Positions 42,770 to 50,119 of a stretch of 64,000 nt of DNA are shown in pieces. Every line of letters starts with the position of its first letter. Within the stretch, counting starts at the first letter, position 1. This stretch comes from Natranaeroarchaeum sulfidigenes (lineage in GTDB: Archaea > Halobacteriota > Halobacteria > Halobacteriales > Natronoarchaeaceae): the NCBI RefSeq assembly GCF_017094485.1, contig NZ_CP064786.1, positions 2,450,788 to 2,514,787 on the forward strand. Reading direction: 5' to 3'. The notes under the pieces are model-generated. The model searched no databases and had not been told where the DNA came from. It saw nothing but the letters and a program-made list of their open reading frames with translations. The position numbers were made by a program, and so were the translations under genes.

Positions 42770-43588
42770 TCACTCGTGGTCGGAGGCCAGCGCGTCGATT
42801 ACCCGCGAGGGGTTGGTATCGAATACCCGATGGAGTTTGTCCTCGGAGACATCGAGCGTAAGAATTTCCATTACGGCGACGTTCGGATGGGTCTCTGGGC
42901 CGCCGCTCCCGAACAGGATACGGTCGGGATATTCGAGCAAGGCTCGTTCGAGTTGATCTCGATACCGGACGTAGCTCGTGTCCAGATAGTAGTCGTCGTA
43001 CTCGTCGAGGAGATCGATCCCACGATCCATCGCGTCCTGGTTGAGGGGATGACCGCCGAAATGAGCGAGGATAACGGGGAAGGAGTGATCGAGGAGTTCG
43101 TCGGCGATCGTTTCAGGAGGAACCCGCTCGTCGCCATGAACGAGCACCGGCAACCCGACGTCGTCGAGCACCGCGAGCACCTCCCCGTCCGGAATCCCGT
43201 CACTGACGGGGTCGAGTTTGAACCCGTGAAACCGGTCGTCGTAGGCGTACTGTTCGATATCCTCGGGCGTCGTATGGTATTCCTCACGGGAGGTAGTCAG
43301 GTTTCGGAGCTGTGACGTCGCGCCACGGCCGGGGTCGCGCGTCCCGTTGATCCGGGCGAACGCGACGAACGGTCGGTCGACGCTCAGGCGGGCGACCGCG
43401 TTGTTCGCGCGAAGATAATCGGTGTTCGATCGCTGCCCCGGAAAGACCACCGACCGGACGACACCCGCCTGGTGCATCTCGCGTTCTAGCGTATCCGGTG
43501 TGATCGACCGACCCGTGCTCGATCCGGGATCCGCGTTGAGCCGGACGTGGACATCGACGACGCGAAACCGGTGTTCCAGCTCCAGCAT
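42770..43588 (-). CDS. Amidohydrolase-family (TIM-barrel) protein
   Basis: A 272-residue protein of the amidohydrolase-2 group (PF04909 type). RVVDVHVRLNADPG replaces the usual D-x-H-x-H at the first strand with D-V-H-V-R, so one metal histidine is missing. Later positions are present: HGFKLDPVSDG, PVLVHGDERVP, FPVILAHFGGHPLN and RILFGSGGPETHP. Enzymes of this group are decarboxylases or hydrolases. The altered first motif makes a metal-poor or non-hydrolytic role possible. It is divergent from the thermosome gene. Confidence 0.78.
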   Translation of the reverse strand: MLELEHRFRVVDVHVRLNADPGSSTGRSITPDTLEREMHQAGVVRSVVFPGQRSNTDYLRANNAVARLSVDRPFVAFARINGTRDPGRGATSQLRNLTTSREEYHTTPEDIEQYAYDDRFHGFKLDPVSDGIPDGEVLAVLDDVGLPVLVHGDERVPPETIADELLDHSFPVILAHFGGHPLNQDAMDRGIDLLDEYDDYYLDTSYVRYRDQLERALLEYPDRILFGSGGPETHPNVAVMEILTLDVSEDKLHRVFDTNPSRVIDALASDHE

Positions 43589-43662
43589 ACGCGGTCCTTT
43601 CGCGCCGCTCCTGTTTTAGCTGTCGGTTCTGGCGGGGACGGGACACGACCGTTTCAGCAAGA

Positions 43663-43670
43663 TTTATATA
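43663..43670 (+). promoter_or_regulatory. TATA box of thermosome gene
   Basis: TTTATATA preceded by a purine-rich BRE-like stretch (GCAAGA), 41 bases before the ATG. It is one of the best TATA matches in the window and fits the strong heat-inducible promoters of haloarchaeal cct genes. Confidence 0.65.
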
Positions 43671-43703
43671 GAATTGCAAGGTACATATCAATCGTAGATC
43701 ACC

Positions 43704-45290
43704 ATGGCAAACGCAAACCGTCAGCGACGCATGGGTGGACAGCCACTGTTTATTCTGAGTGAGGACTCCGAACGGACGTCGGGGAAGGACGCCCAGCAGT
43801 CCAACATCACCGCAGGTAAGGCGATTAGTGAAGCCGTACGCACCACACTGGGCCCCCGCGGGATGGACAAGATGCTGGTGTCGGACTCCGGGGACGTCGT
43901 CATCACGAATGACGGCGCAACGATCCTCAATGAGATGGACATCGAGCATCCCGCCGCGGAGATGATCGTCGACGTCGCCCAGACACAGGAAGACGAGATC
44001 GGCGACGGGACGACGACCGCGGCGATCATCGCCGGACAGCTACTCGCACAGGCCGAGAGCCTCTTCGAGGATGACGTCCACGCGACGACCGTCGTGGAAG
44101 GGTATCACGAGGCTGCAGCACTCGCCCATGAGGCCATCGACGAGATGACGCTCGATGACGAGGTCGACGAGGGGCTCCTGCGATCGGTCGCCGAATCCAG
44201 TATGACCGGCAAGGGCACGGGCGGCGTCACCGCCGACTCGCTCGCCGAAACCGTCGTCGAGGCGGTCTCTCAGGTCAGCGGTGAGGAGGGCGTCGAACGG
44301 GACAACATCACCCTGCAGACCCAGGTCGGCGGCTCCTCCGGCGAGACCGAACTCATCCAGGGGATCGCTCTGGACGAGGAGCCGGTCCACGACGGGATGC
44401 CCGACGCAGTTGAAGACGCCGACATCGGCCTCCTCGATGTCGAACTCGGCGTCAAGACTGGCGATGTCGACGCCGAGTACAGCATCGACAGTATCGACCA
44501 GCTCAACGCCGCAATGGACGCCGAGGAGTCCGAGCTGAAAGAGACCGCAGAAGCGATCGTCGACTCCGGCGTCGACGTTCTGTTTAACAGCGAGGATATC
44601 GACGATCGCGTCGCCTCAATGCTCGCAAACGAGGGGGTTCTCGCCTTCGATAGCCTTTCGAGCAGCGATATCCGCGGTATCGCCAGCGCCACGGGCGCGC
44701 GTCGCGTCGGTGCGCTCGAAGACTTCGAGAGCGAGGAGTTCGGCCACGCCGAATCGATCCGGACCGAACACTTCGCGGAGGATTCCCTGGTGTTCATCGA
44801 GGGGGGTGCGGCCGCCGAGTCGGTAACCGTGCTCGTCCGTGGCGGCACCGAACACGTCGTAAACGAGCTCGAACGCGCCATCCGCGACGCGCTCGACGTC
44901 GTCTCCTCGGCCGCCGACACCGGCAACGTCGTCCCCGGTGCTGGCGCGACCGAGATCGCCATGGCAGCACACATCCGCGCCGAGGCCGCAGGCGTCTCCG
45001 GGCGCAAACAGCTCGCCGTCGAGGCCTTTGCCGACGCGCTCGACACCGTCCCGCGCACCCTCGCCGAGAACGGCGGCCTCGACGCCATCGACTCGCTGGT
45101 CGAACTCCGTGGCGAACACGACGACTCCGGTCGAGCGGGCCTGATCATCGACGGCCAGTTCCGCGAGATCGGCGACCCCGTCGAGCACGGCGTCGTCGAC
45201 CCCGCTGCCGTCAAACACGAGGCCATCGAGAGCGCCACCGAGGCTGCGACGATGATCGCACGAATCGACGACGTGATCGCCGCTGAGTGA
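43704..45290 (+). CDS. Thermosome subunit (group II chaperonin), CCT3-like
   Basis: A 528-residue group II chaperonin. It begins [21 protein letters not shown]. The ATP site has [21 protein letters not shown] and [14 protein letters not shown], and the C-terminal equatorial part has [12 protein letters not shown]. Haloarchaea usually have two or three subunits. This one ends at DDVIAAE without the Gly-Gly-Met repeat tail seen on the main subunits, so it best fits the shorter CCT3-type subunit. It folds proteins in an ATP-driven double ring in the cytoplasm. Its stop codon lies inside the first copy of a 54-bp exact tandem duplication. Confidence 0.95.
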   Translation: MANANRQRRMGGQPLFILSEDSERTSGKDAQQSNITAGKAISEAVRTTLGPRGMDKMLVSDSGDVVITNDGATILNEMDIEHPAAEMIVDVAQTQEDEIGDGTTTAAIIAGQLLAQAESLFEDDVHATTVVEGYHEAAALAHEAIDEMTLDDEVDEGLLRSVAESSMTGKGTGGVTADSLAETVVEAVSQVSGEEGVERDNITLQTQVGGSSGETELIQGIALDEEPVHDGMPDAVEDADIGLLDVELGVKTGDVDAEYSIDSIDQLNAAMDAEESELKETAEAIVDSGVDVLFNSEDIDDRVASMLANEGVLAFDSLSSSDIRGIASATGARRVGALEDFESEEFGHAESIRTEHFAEDSLVFIEGGAAAESVTVLVRGGTEHVVNELERAIRDALDVVSSAADTGNVVPGAGATEIAMAAHIRAEAAGVSGRKQLAVEAFADALDTVPRTLAENGGLDAIDSLVELRGEHDDSGRAGLIIDGQFREIGDPVEHGVVDPAAVKHEAIESATEAATMIARIDDVIAAE

Positions 45291-45392
45291 TCGGTTGAGA
45301 GTTCATCTCGAAACCGCAGTCAGCGGCGAGTAGCTGCCGAGTGATCGGTTGAGAGTTCATCTCGAAACCGCAGTCAGCGGCGAGTAGCTGCC
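45285..45392. repeat. 54-bp exact tandem duplication at the 3' end of the thermosome gene
   Basis: Two perfect 54-base copies (45285-45338 and 45339-45392), followed by the first six bases of a third (GAGTGA). The first copy begins at the last two codons of the thermosome gene (GAG TGA), so the duplicated segment carries the stop codon. The unit length is a multiple of three. The ancestral end was probably the same Glu-stop preceded by GCTGCC. It is a candidate length polymorphism between strains. Confidence 0.9.
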
Positions 45393-45646
45393 GAGTGAGC
45401 GGCGGAGCGTTTCATTTTTTGACGGACGGATGGAGCAGCCATGGACGGATCAGCTCGAACTGCCGGAGGGAAGGTAGAAATTGTAGAATGTGTACAAATT
45501 GTAGTCCCGAATGTGAGCCGATAGCCTGACACCCGTTCCGTTGCTCCCGACTGTGCCGGGCAGAGCACCCGTACCAACGAAACCACCCGTTCTAATCGGC
45601 GAGAAGATAATATTTTCCCACTAGTGTGTCGAATATAGTAGCACCC
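45291..45646. other. 356-base gap: tandem repeat, T-tract terminator, promoter
   Basis: Holds the rest of the 54-bp duplication and a T-tract at 45415-45420 (TTTCATTTTTTGACGG) that is the likely thermosome terminator. The AT-rich region at 45605-45640 (AAGATAATATTTTCCC) probably carries the promoter of the small membrane protein. A 70-codon open frame on the minus strand (45374-45586) has neither haloarchaeal acidic composition nor any family resemblance, so I do not call a gene. Confidence 0.6.
45415..45420 (+). terminator. T-tract terminator after thermosome gene
   Basis: Six thymines following the GC-rich end of the duplication, the usual form of a haloarchaeal terminator. Confidence 0.45.
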
Positions 45647-45847
45647 ATGGTCAAATTCGCCATCGTTCTGATCGCACTTGGCACGGCCGCGCTCGCCGCC
45701 AGCAGCGCCGTCCTGCCGTCGGTCGTGTATGGCGGACCATTGAGCGACGCGTACCTGCTGCCGCTGATCGCGGTCGTGTTGTACTTCCTTGCCGGGGCAG
45801 TGCTACTCAGGTCCGCGCTGGCGAGTGTGTACAGTCAACCGGTGTGA
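45647..45847 (+). CDS. Small two-helix membrane protein
   Basis: A 66-residue very hydrophobic protein starting MVKFAIVLIALGTAALAASS. Two membrane segments (about residues 3-22 and 38-58) are joined by a short loop (YGGPLSDAYL). It has no charged domain and no recognised motif. A start seven codons earlier (GTG) is possible. It ends 70 bases before the VapB-type gene on the same strand, but the operator between them suggests a separate promoter for the latter. Confidence 0.6.
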   Translation: MVKFAIVLIALGTAALAASSAVLPSVVYGGPLSDAYLLPLIAVVLYFLAGAVLLRSALASVYSQPV

Positions 45848-45898
45848 TTCGTCCTGTTGGCACGGGACCATACCCGGAGTGCAAAGCCATTTGTTTGT

Positions 45899-45914
45899 TC
45901 CCACCATAGTGGGA
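45899..45914 (+). promoter_or_regulatory. Perfect inverted repeat (operator) before vapB-like gene
   Basis: TCCCAC-CATA-GTGGGA, six-base perfect arms, ends three bases before the antitoxin ATG. AbrB-type antitoxins usually repress their own operon by binding such a palindrome together with the toxin. Confidence 0.6.
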
Positions 45915-45917
45915 TCT

Positions 45918-46172
45918 ATGAGTACGGACCGACGTATCGATCGAAAGGGTCGAGTGACAATCCCGAAAGAAATCCGTGATCGTCTCGATATCGACCCTGG
46001 AGAACCAGTCCGGATTGAGCTCCAAGGAGGAGACATTGTGATCCGTAGAGAGGTTGACCGGAGCGAGGCAGCCGACGCGCTGGAAGGGTGCATCAACGAG
46101 GAGACTCGTCGTTCGGATGCCGAGGAGATTACGCCGGACGATCTCAAACGAGACTGGACATCGGATCTCTGA
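45918..46172 (+). CDS. AbrB/VapB-type antitoxin
   Basis: An 84-residue protein. Residues 2-45 (STDRRIDRKGRVTIPKEIRDRLDIDPGEPVRIELQGGDIVIRR) form a SpoVT/AbrB swapped-hairpin DNA-binding domain. The C-terminal half (EEITPDDLKRDW) would wrap around the toxin. It overlaps the PIN gene start by one base (TGATG) and has a perfect palindrome just upstream, both hallmarks of a toxin-antitoxin operon. It would neutralise the PIN-domain RNase and repress the pair. Confidence 0.88.
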   Translation: MSTDRRIDRKGRVTIPKEIRDRLDIDPGEPVRIELQGGDIVIRREVDRSEAADALEGCINEETRRSDAEEITPDDLKRDWTSDL

Positions 46173-46594
46173 TGTACTGTCTCGACGCCAATATCTGGGT
46201 GTACTATCTCGATGCGGACCTGCAGGAACACCAGTTTGTCCGGTCCGAGGTTGCTGACCTGCTCCGATCGGAGGCGTTGTTCACGACGACAGTCATCCAG
46301 ATGGAGGTGATTCACTACCTGAGCAATCAGGTAGCCAACAGCGAGTCGACGGTCGCTCGGTTTCTGAATCTCGAAGGCACCGCGGTAGCACCACTTACCA
46401 CGGATGATGTCCGTCGAGCGAACGAGATTCTGAACGCTCACCAGAACACTGGACTGGGCGGGCGTGACGCGACTATTCTCGCTGCCGCCGAACGAAGGGA
46501 CGTGACGGAGCTCTGGACTCACGACACCGACATGAAGCGAGTTGCGGACGATTCGTTAGATATCGGGGTCCACGACCCGGTCGAGGAATCGTGA
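46172..46594 (+). CDS. PIN-domain toxin (VapC-type RNase)
   Basis: A 140-residue PIN domain. The acidic catalytic set is visible: Asp 5 in YCLDANIWV, Glu 45 in IQMEVIHYL, Asp 99 in GLGGRDATILAAA and Asp 118/120 in THDTDMKR. VapC toxins cut tRNA or rRNA when the antitoxin is degraded and slow growth. The start overlaps the antitoxin stop. The pair sits in an accessory-looking patch next to a decayed GNAT gene. Confidence 0.88.
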   Translation: MYCLDANIWVYYLDADLQEHQFVRSEVADLLRSEALFTTTVIQMEVIHYLSNQVANSESTVARFLNLEGTAVAPLTTDDVRRANEILNAHQNTGLGGRDATILAAAERRDVTELWTHDTDMKRVADDSLDIGVHDPVEES

Positions 46595-46614
46595 TACCTT
46601 CAGCAGAGACACGC

Positions 46615-47105
46615 TCACTCCAATCGCCTGTCCATCTTGTGCCGCCGCGTCTCGTACCCACGTGATTCGTAGACCTTCCTCGCGGTCTCGTTGTCCGCGT
46701 TCACCGAGAGCGTGACGTACTCGTAATCGCGTTCATCAGCCCATCTCTCAGCACAGTTGATCAGCTCTCCCGCGATTCCTCCTCCCCTGCGGTCCAGCAC
46801 TACGTACACTTCGCTAATGTTCGCTTCCGCGCCGCGCGCGAACACCTCCGGCGTCTCTTTATCCTTGACATGGACGAACCCCACGACCTCATCGTCGCAG
46901 TCCGCAACAAATATCGCATGGTCGTCGTCCGCGTACTGCTCACGTCGGTACGCAACGGCATCCGAACGGGCCTCGTCGGACAGTTCGTGGTATCGAGCGA
47001 CGAGCTCGTTGTACGAGTCCAGTTCCGCCATCTCCCTGGCGAAGGATGCCAGAGGTCTTCGACGAGTTCTGGAACGTCGTCTTCGTGGAGGCGTCGAACA
47101 GCCAT
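46615..47105 (-). pseudogene. GNAT acetyltransferase with a one-base frameshift
   Basis: The C-terminal 138 residues (from MAELDSYNELVARYHEL) are a GNAT acetyltransferase with the acetyl-CoA loop region EVYVVLDRRGGGIAGELIN and the end YESRGYETRRHKMDR. The family's N-terminal strand and helix are present just upstream in another frame (MAVRRLHEDDVPELVEDLWHP, ATG at 47103-47105). Adding a single T in the minus-strand run at 47042-47043 would restore the join as LWHPFAREMAEL. So one base has been lost, either as a real mutation or as a sequencing error. Translation could restart at ATG 47031, giving an N-terminally truncated protein. Confidence 0.75.
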
Positions 47106-47220
47106 ACTAGGACGTCGAACCGATCCAGAATAGGTGTTGTCCTGTGCCGATCGGAACGAGTTGATATATCCAGCTGATATTAGTAAGTCATAACACTTCA
47201 GAATCGCGTGTACACGAGTG

Positions 47221-47880
47221 ATGAGTTTCAGCGACGAACTACTCGAGGACGGCCAGCACATCTGGAAAGCACAGAAAGACCACCCGTTCGTGACCGAACT
47301 CGCGGACGGGACACTCGACCCGGCGGCGTTCCAGACGTGGGTGTGCCAGGACTACCGGTACCTGCTCGATTACGCACGGACCTTCGCCATCGCGGGCGCG
47401 AAGGCTCGCGATGAAGAGACCATGACGAACCTGCTCGGCGTGGCCCACACGACACTGGACTACGAGATGGATCTGCACCGGGAGTTCGCCGCCGACTACG
47501 GGCTCTCAGTCGAGGACCTGGAGGCGACGACCAAAGCGCCGACCTGCGTGGCCTACACCAACTTTCTCGTCCGGACCGCCCACGAGGGTTCGCTCGCCGA
47601 GATCGCGGCCGCGATCTACCCCTGCGGGCAGGGCTACCTCGACATCGCCGAGCACATGGCCGAGCTGGCCGACGAGGAACACCGCTACACACCATTCATC
47701 GAGAAGTACACCAGCGAGGAGTTCGTTGAGGCCGTCGACTGGATGCGCGAACTCGTGGATCGATGTGGCGAGCGCTACCCCGGTGAGCACGACGCCATGC
47801 GCGAGGCGTTCCTGACGAGCGCACGACTCGAGCACCAGTTCTGGGAGATGGCCTACACGCAGGAAGACTGGGAGCTATGA
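47221..47880 (+). CDS. tenA: TenA-family aminopyrimidine aminohydrolase (thiaminase II)
   Basis: A 219-residue helical TenA protein of the cysteine class. Active-site positions are Cys 135 in YPCGQGYL, Asp 44 in VCQDYRYLLDY with Tyr 48 and Tyr 51 nearby, and a glutamate near the C-terminus (RLEHQFWEMAY). It hydrolyses the amino group of aminopyrimidines to salvage thiamin precursors. The next gene is a second TenA homologue overlapping by four bases. An AT-rich stretch with GATATATC at about 47160-47185 probably holds the promoter. Confidence 0.92.
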   Translation: MSFSDELLEDGQHIWKAQKDHPFVTELADGTLDPAAFQTWVCQDYRYLLDYARTFAIAGAKARDEETMTNLLGVAHTTLDYEMDLHREFAADYGLSVEDLEATTKAPTCVAYTNFLVRTAHEGSLAEIAAAIYPCGQGYLDIAEHMAELADEEHRYTPFIEKYTSEEFVEAVDWMRELVDRCGERYPGEHDAMREAFLTSARLEHQFWEMAYTQEDWEL

Positions 47881-48617
47881 GTTCTGCAGAGTCAGAAGAC
47901 GCTCTGGCGTCCTACGAAACGTTCGCCGAGCAGGTCGCGGAGCCCCGTTTTACCGACTGGTTACGCAGGCGTAGCGAACCGACGTGGACCGAGGCGGTCG
48001 AGCATCGGTTCACACAGGAGCTGATCGACGGGACCCTCGACGACGACGTGATGGCCCGGTATCTGGTGCAGGACTACGCGTTCGTGAACACGCTGGTCGG
48101 CACGTTCGCTCGGGCTGTCGAGGGCGCCCCGACGATGGCAGAGAAGCGACGCCTCATCGAGTTTCTCGACGCGATTACGAGCGACGAAAACGACTATTTC
48201 CAGCGATCGTTCGACGCGCTGGACGTGCCCGAGAGCGAGCGGACCGATCCCGAGCTTGCCCCCGCGACGGCCGCGTTCGAGGACCTGCTCGTGCGAGCGG
48301 GCGAGGAGGGAGGGTACGCCGAAACGCTCGCAGTGCTCGTCCCCGCCGAATGGATCTATCTGGAGTGGGCAAGCGGCGTCGACAACCCACCGGAGCAGTT
48401 CTACTTCGCGGAGTGGATCGACCTGCACGCCGTTCCGTCGTTTGTGTCCTTCGTCGACTGGCTCCGTGCGGAGCTCGATCGGGTCGGTCCGACGCTCTCG
48501 CCGAGACGACAGCAGCGGGTTGCCGAGCTGTTCGGGCGAGCTGTCCAGCTGGAAGCGGCCTTCTTTGACGCCGCCTACGAGCGGTCGCCACCGTCGCTAC
48601 GAGTCGATAACGAGTGA
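47877..48617 (+). CDS. TenA-family protein lacking the catalytic cysteine
   Basis: A 246-residue TenA homologue. The substrate aspartate is kept (YLVQDYAFVNTLV, Asp 66), but the position of the catalytic cysteine is alanine (VPAEWIYLEW, Ala 157). It therefore belongs to the cysteine-free TenA class (TenA_E-like), whose members act on other thiamin breakdown products or may be non-catalytic. It overlaps the first TenA gene (ATGA), so both are made together. They may act in sequence or form a mixed oligomer. Confidence 0.88.
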   Translation: MSSAESEDALASYETFAEQVAEPRFTDWLRRRSEPTWTEAVEHRFTQELIDGTLDDDVMARYLVQDYAFVNTLVGTFARAVEGAPTMAEKRRLIEFLDAITSDENDYFQRSFDALDVPESERTDPELAPATAAFEDLLVRAGEEGGYAETLAVLVPAEWIYLEWASGVDNPPEQFYFAEWIDLHAVPSFVSFVDWLRAELDRVGPTLSPRRQQRVAELFGRAVQLEAAFFDAAYERSPPSLRVDNE

Positions 48618-48626
48618 TGCGCGGAG

Positions 48627-49388
48627 TTACAACCCGATCCGGACGTCGTCCCCTGCCGCGAGCCCGAACGCCTCCGCACCGCGCCCCTGATTGACGTCGA
48701 GTTCGACGTTGCCGTGACTCCCTACTGTTGCGAGCCACTGACCGATCGGGACCGACGCGAACGTCTCCCCGACGGGGACCGTCTGCCCGTTCACCACTAC
48801 CTCCCCACAGCCCTCGATAGCGTAGCCCGGAACGTTTGTGATGACGTTGCCGAAGCCGTCGACGACGAGCACTTCTCCGATGATCTCATCGTCGTAGATC
48901 TCGGGCTCGGGAATTGACAGATCGACGTACTCTTCGACGGGGGACACCCTGTCGAGTGCGTCGATCGGCTCGTCAGCTTGCCACCGCTCGTGGACAGCCG
49001 CGGCAGCAGGAGCGAAGACGTCCCGGCCGTGAAACGTCGAACTTTCGGCGTCGCTGTCATCGATCTCGAAGCACTGCACCGGGTCGTCATCGGCAAGCGC
49101 GCGTGCGGCCGGGAGCACCACGCCGTTGTCCGGGGCGACGAGGACGTGCTCGCCCGCCTCGACGGCCACGGCCGCCCGATCGGTTCCGACGCCGGGATCG
49201 ATCACAGCGAGATGGACCGCGGGCGGAAAGTACGGCAGGATTTCGCGGAGCCAGAACGCGGCCGCGCGGACGTCCTGCCGGGGAAAATCGTGGCTCACGT
49301 CGACGAGCCGGGCGTCGCTCTGCTGGAGAATGACGCCTTTCATCGCCGCCGGATAGGGCGAGCCGAAATCGGAGGCGAGCGTGATCAT
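48627..49388 (-). CDS. S-adenosyl-L-methionine hydrolase (adenosine-forming), DUF62 family
   Basis: A 253-residue SAM hydroxide adenosyltransferase. MITLASDFGSPYPAAMKGV supplies the conserved Asp 7, followed by VDVSHDFPRQDVRAAAFWL, AVIDPGVGTDRAAVAV, APDNGVVLP, TFHGRDVFAPAAA and VDGFGNVITNVP. These are the family blocks. It splits SAM into adenosine and methionine, related to fluorinase. Its start abuts the NMN adenylyltransferase stop, so the two are co-transcribed. Confidence 0.92.
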   Translation of the reverse strand: MITLASDFGSPYPAAMKGVILQQSDARLVDVSHDFPRQDVRAAAFWLREILPYFPPAVHLAVIDPGVGTDRAAVAVEAGEHVLVAPDNGVVLPAARALADDDPVQCFEIDDSDAESSTFHGRDVFAPAAAAVHERWQADEPIDALDRVSPVEEYVDLSIPEPEIYDDEIIGEVLVVDGFGNVITNVPGYAIEGCGEVVVNGQTVPVGETFASVPIGQWLATVGSHGNVELDVNQGRGAEAFGLAAGDDVRIGL

Positions 49389-49907
49389 CTAGATGCCGTC
49401 GGTCTCGCTGACGCGCTGGATCCGTTCGATGCCCCCGATCTCGTCGACGACCTCGGCGACGGCATCGGGAACCAGTGGTTGCCAGTTCTCGCCTTTGATC
49501 ATCCGTTCGCGGACCTCCGTCCCTTCGAGGACTTCGCGATTGAACATCGGCGACTGGCGGACCTCGACGCCCGCCTCCTCGAATAGCTGGATCACGAGCG
49601 GGTTGTTCGAGTAGGCGATATCGAAGTCGGGACTCATACTTCGGACATGGCTCACCCAGACCGAGTTCCGTTCGAGGTCCTCGATTGGGACGGCGTAGGT
49701 AACCAGATCGAGGTCGACGAGCGATTTCGTGATCATCATGATCCGCTCGCCCGCAGTAAAGGGGTCGTGTTTCGAGTGAGAGGCGTCAGCGCTCCCGATG
49801 CCGAGCACGAGTTCGTCGATGTCGTTGTCTTCGACGATCCGCTCGACCATGTTCAGGTGCCCGTTGTGAAACGGCTGGAACCGGCCGATGTAGCATCCGC
49901 GCTTCAT
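49389..49907 (-). CDS. nadM: Nicotinamide-nucleotide adenylyltransferase
   Basis: A 172-residue archaeal NMN adenylyltransferase. GCYIGRFQPFHNGHLNMVERI contains the GRFQPxHxGH ATP motif, and GTEVRERMIKGENW is the second ATP motif (I-S/T-x-x-x-R-E-R-M). It joins NMN with ATP to make NAD. The length is typical (about 170). It leads a two-gene unit with SAM hydrolase. The CinA-type amidohydrolase at 25963 belongs to the same nucleotide cycle. The start at MKRGCYIG is preferred because the nucleotide motif follows at once. Confidence 0.95.
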   Translation of the reverse strand: MKRGCYIGRFQPFHNGHLNMVERIVEDNDIDELVLGIGSADASHSKHDPFTAGERIMMITKSLVDLDLVTYAVPIEDLERNSVWVSHVRSMSPDFDIAYSNNPLVIQLFEEAGVEVRQSPMFNREVLEGTEVRERMIKGENWQPLVPDAVAEVVDEIGGIERIQRVSETDGI

Positions 49908-50119
49908 ACCGGCAGTTGATCGCAATCCGGGTTAAGCGTGGTTGTTCTCGGGCGAGCGAGCTACCGACGCCGCCATCGGAGCTCATCAGTGCGTGGTGGT
50001 AACGGGAACGTAACCACGGAGCTGAGAGCCGTACTGCGATTTTTCCGACGCTAGAGATCGGCGGGAGGGAGAAAGTATATCAGTGGAGGTCCCCTGAAAT
50101 CAGGTAACAGAACGATTCT

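Noticed and set aside
45374..45586. 70-codon minus-strand frame in the gap after the thermosome
   Set aside because: Basic, Ser/Arg-rich product, overlaps the tandem repeat, no family resemblance, no promoter.
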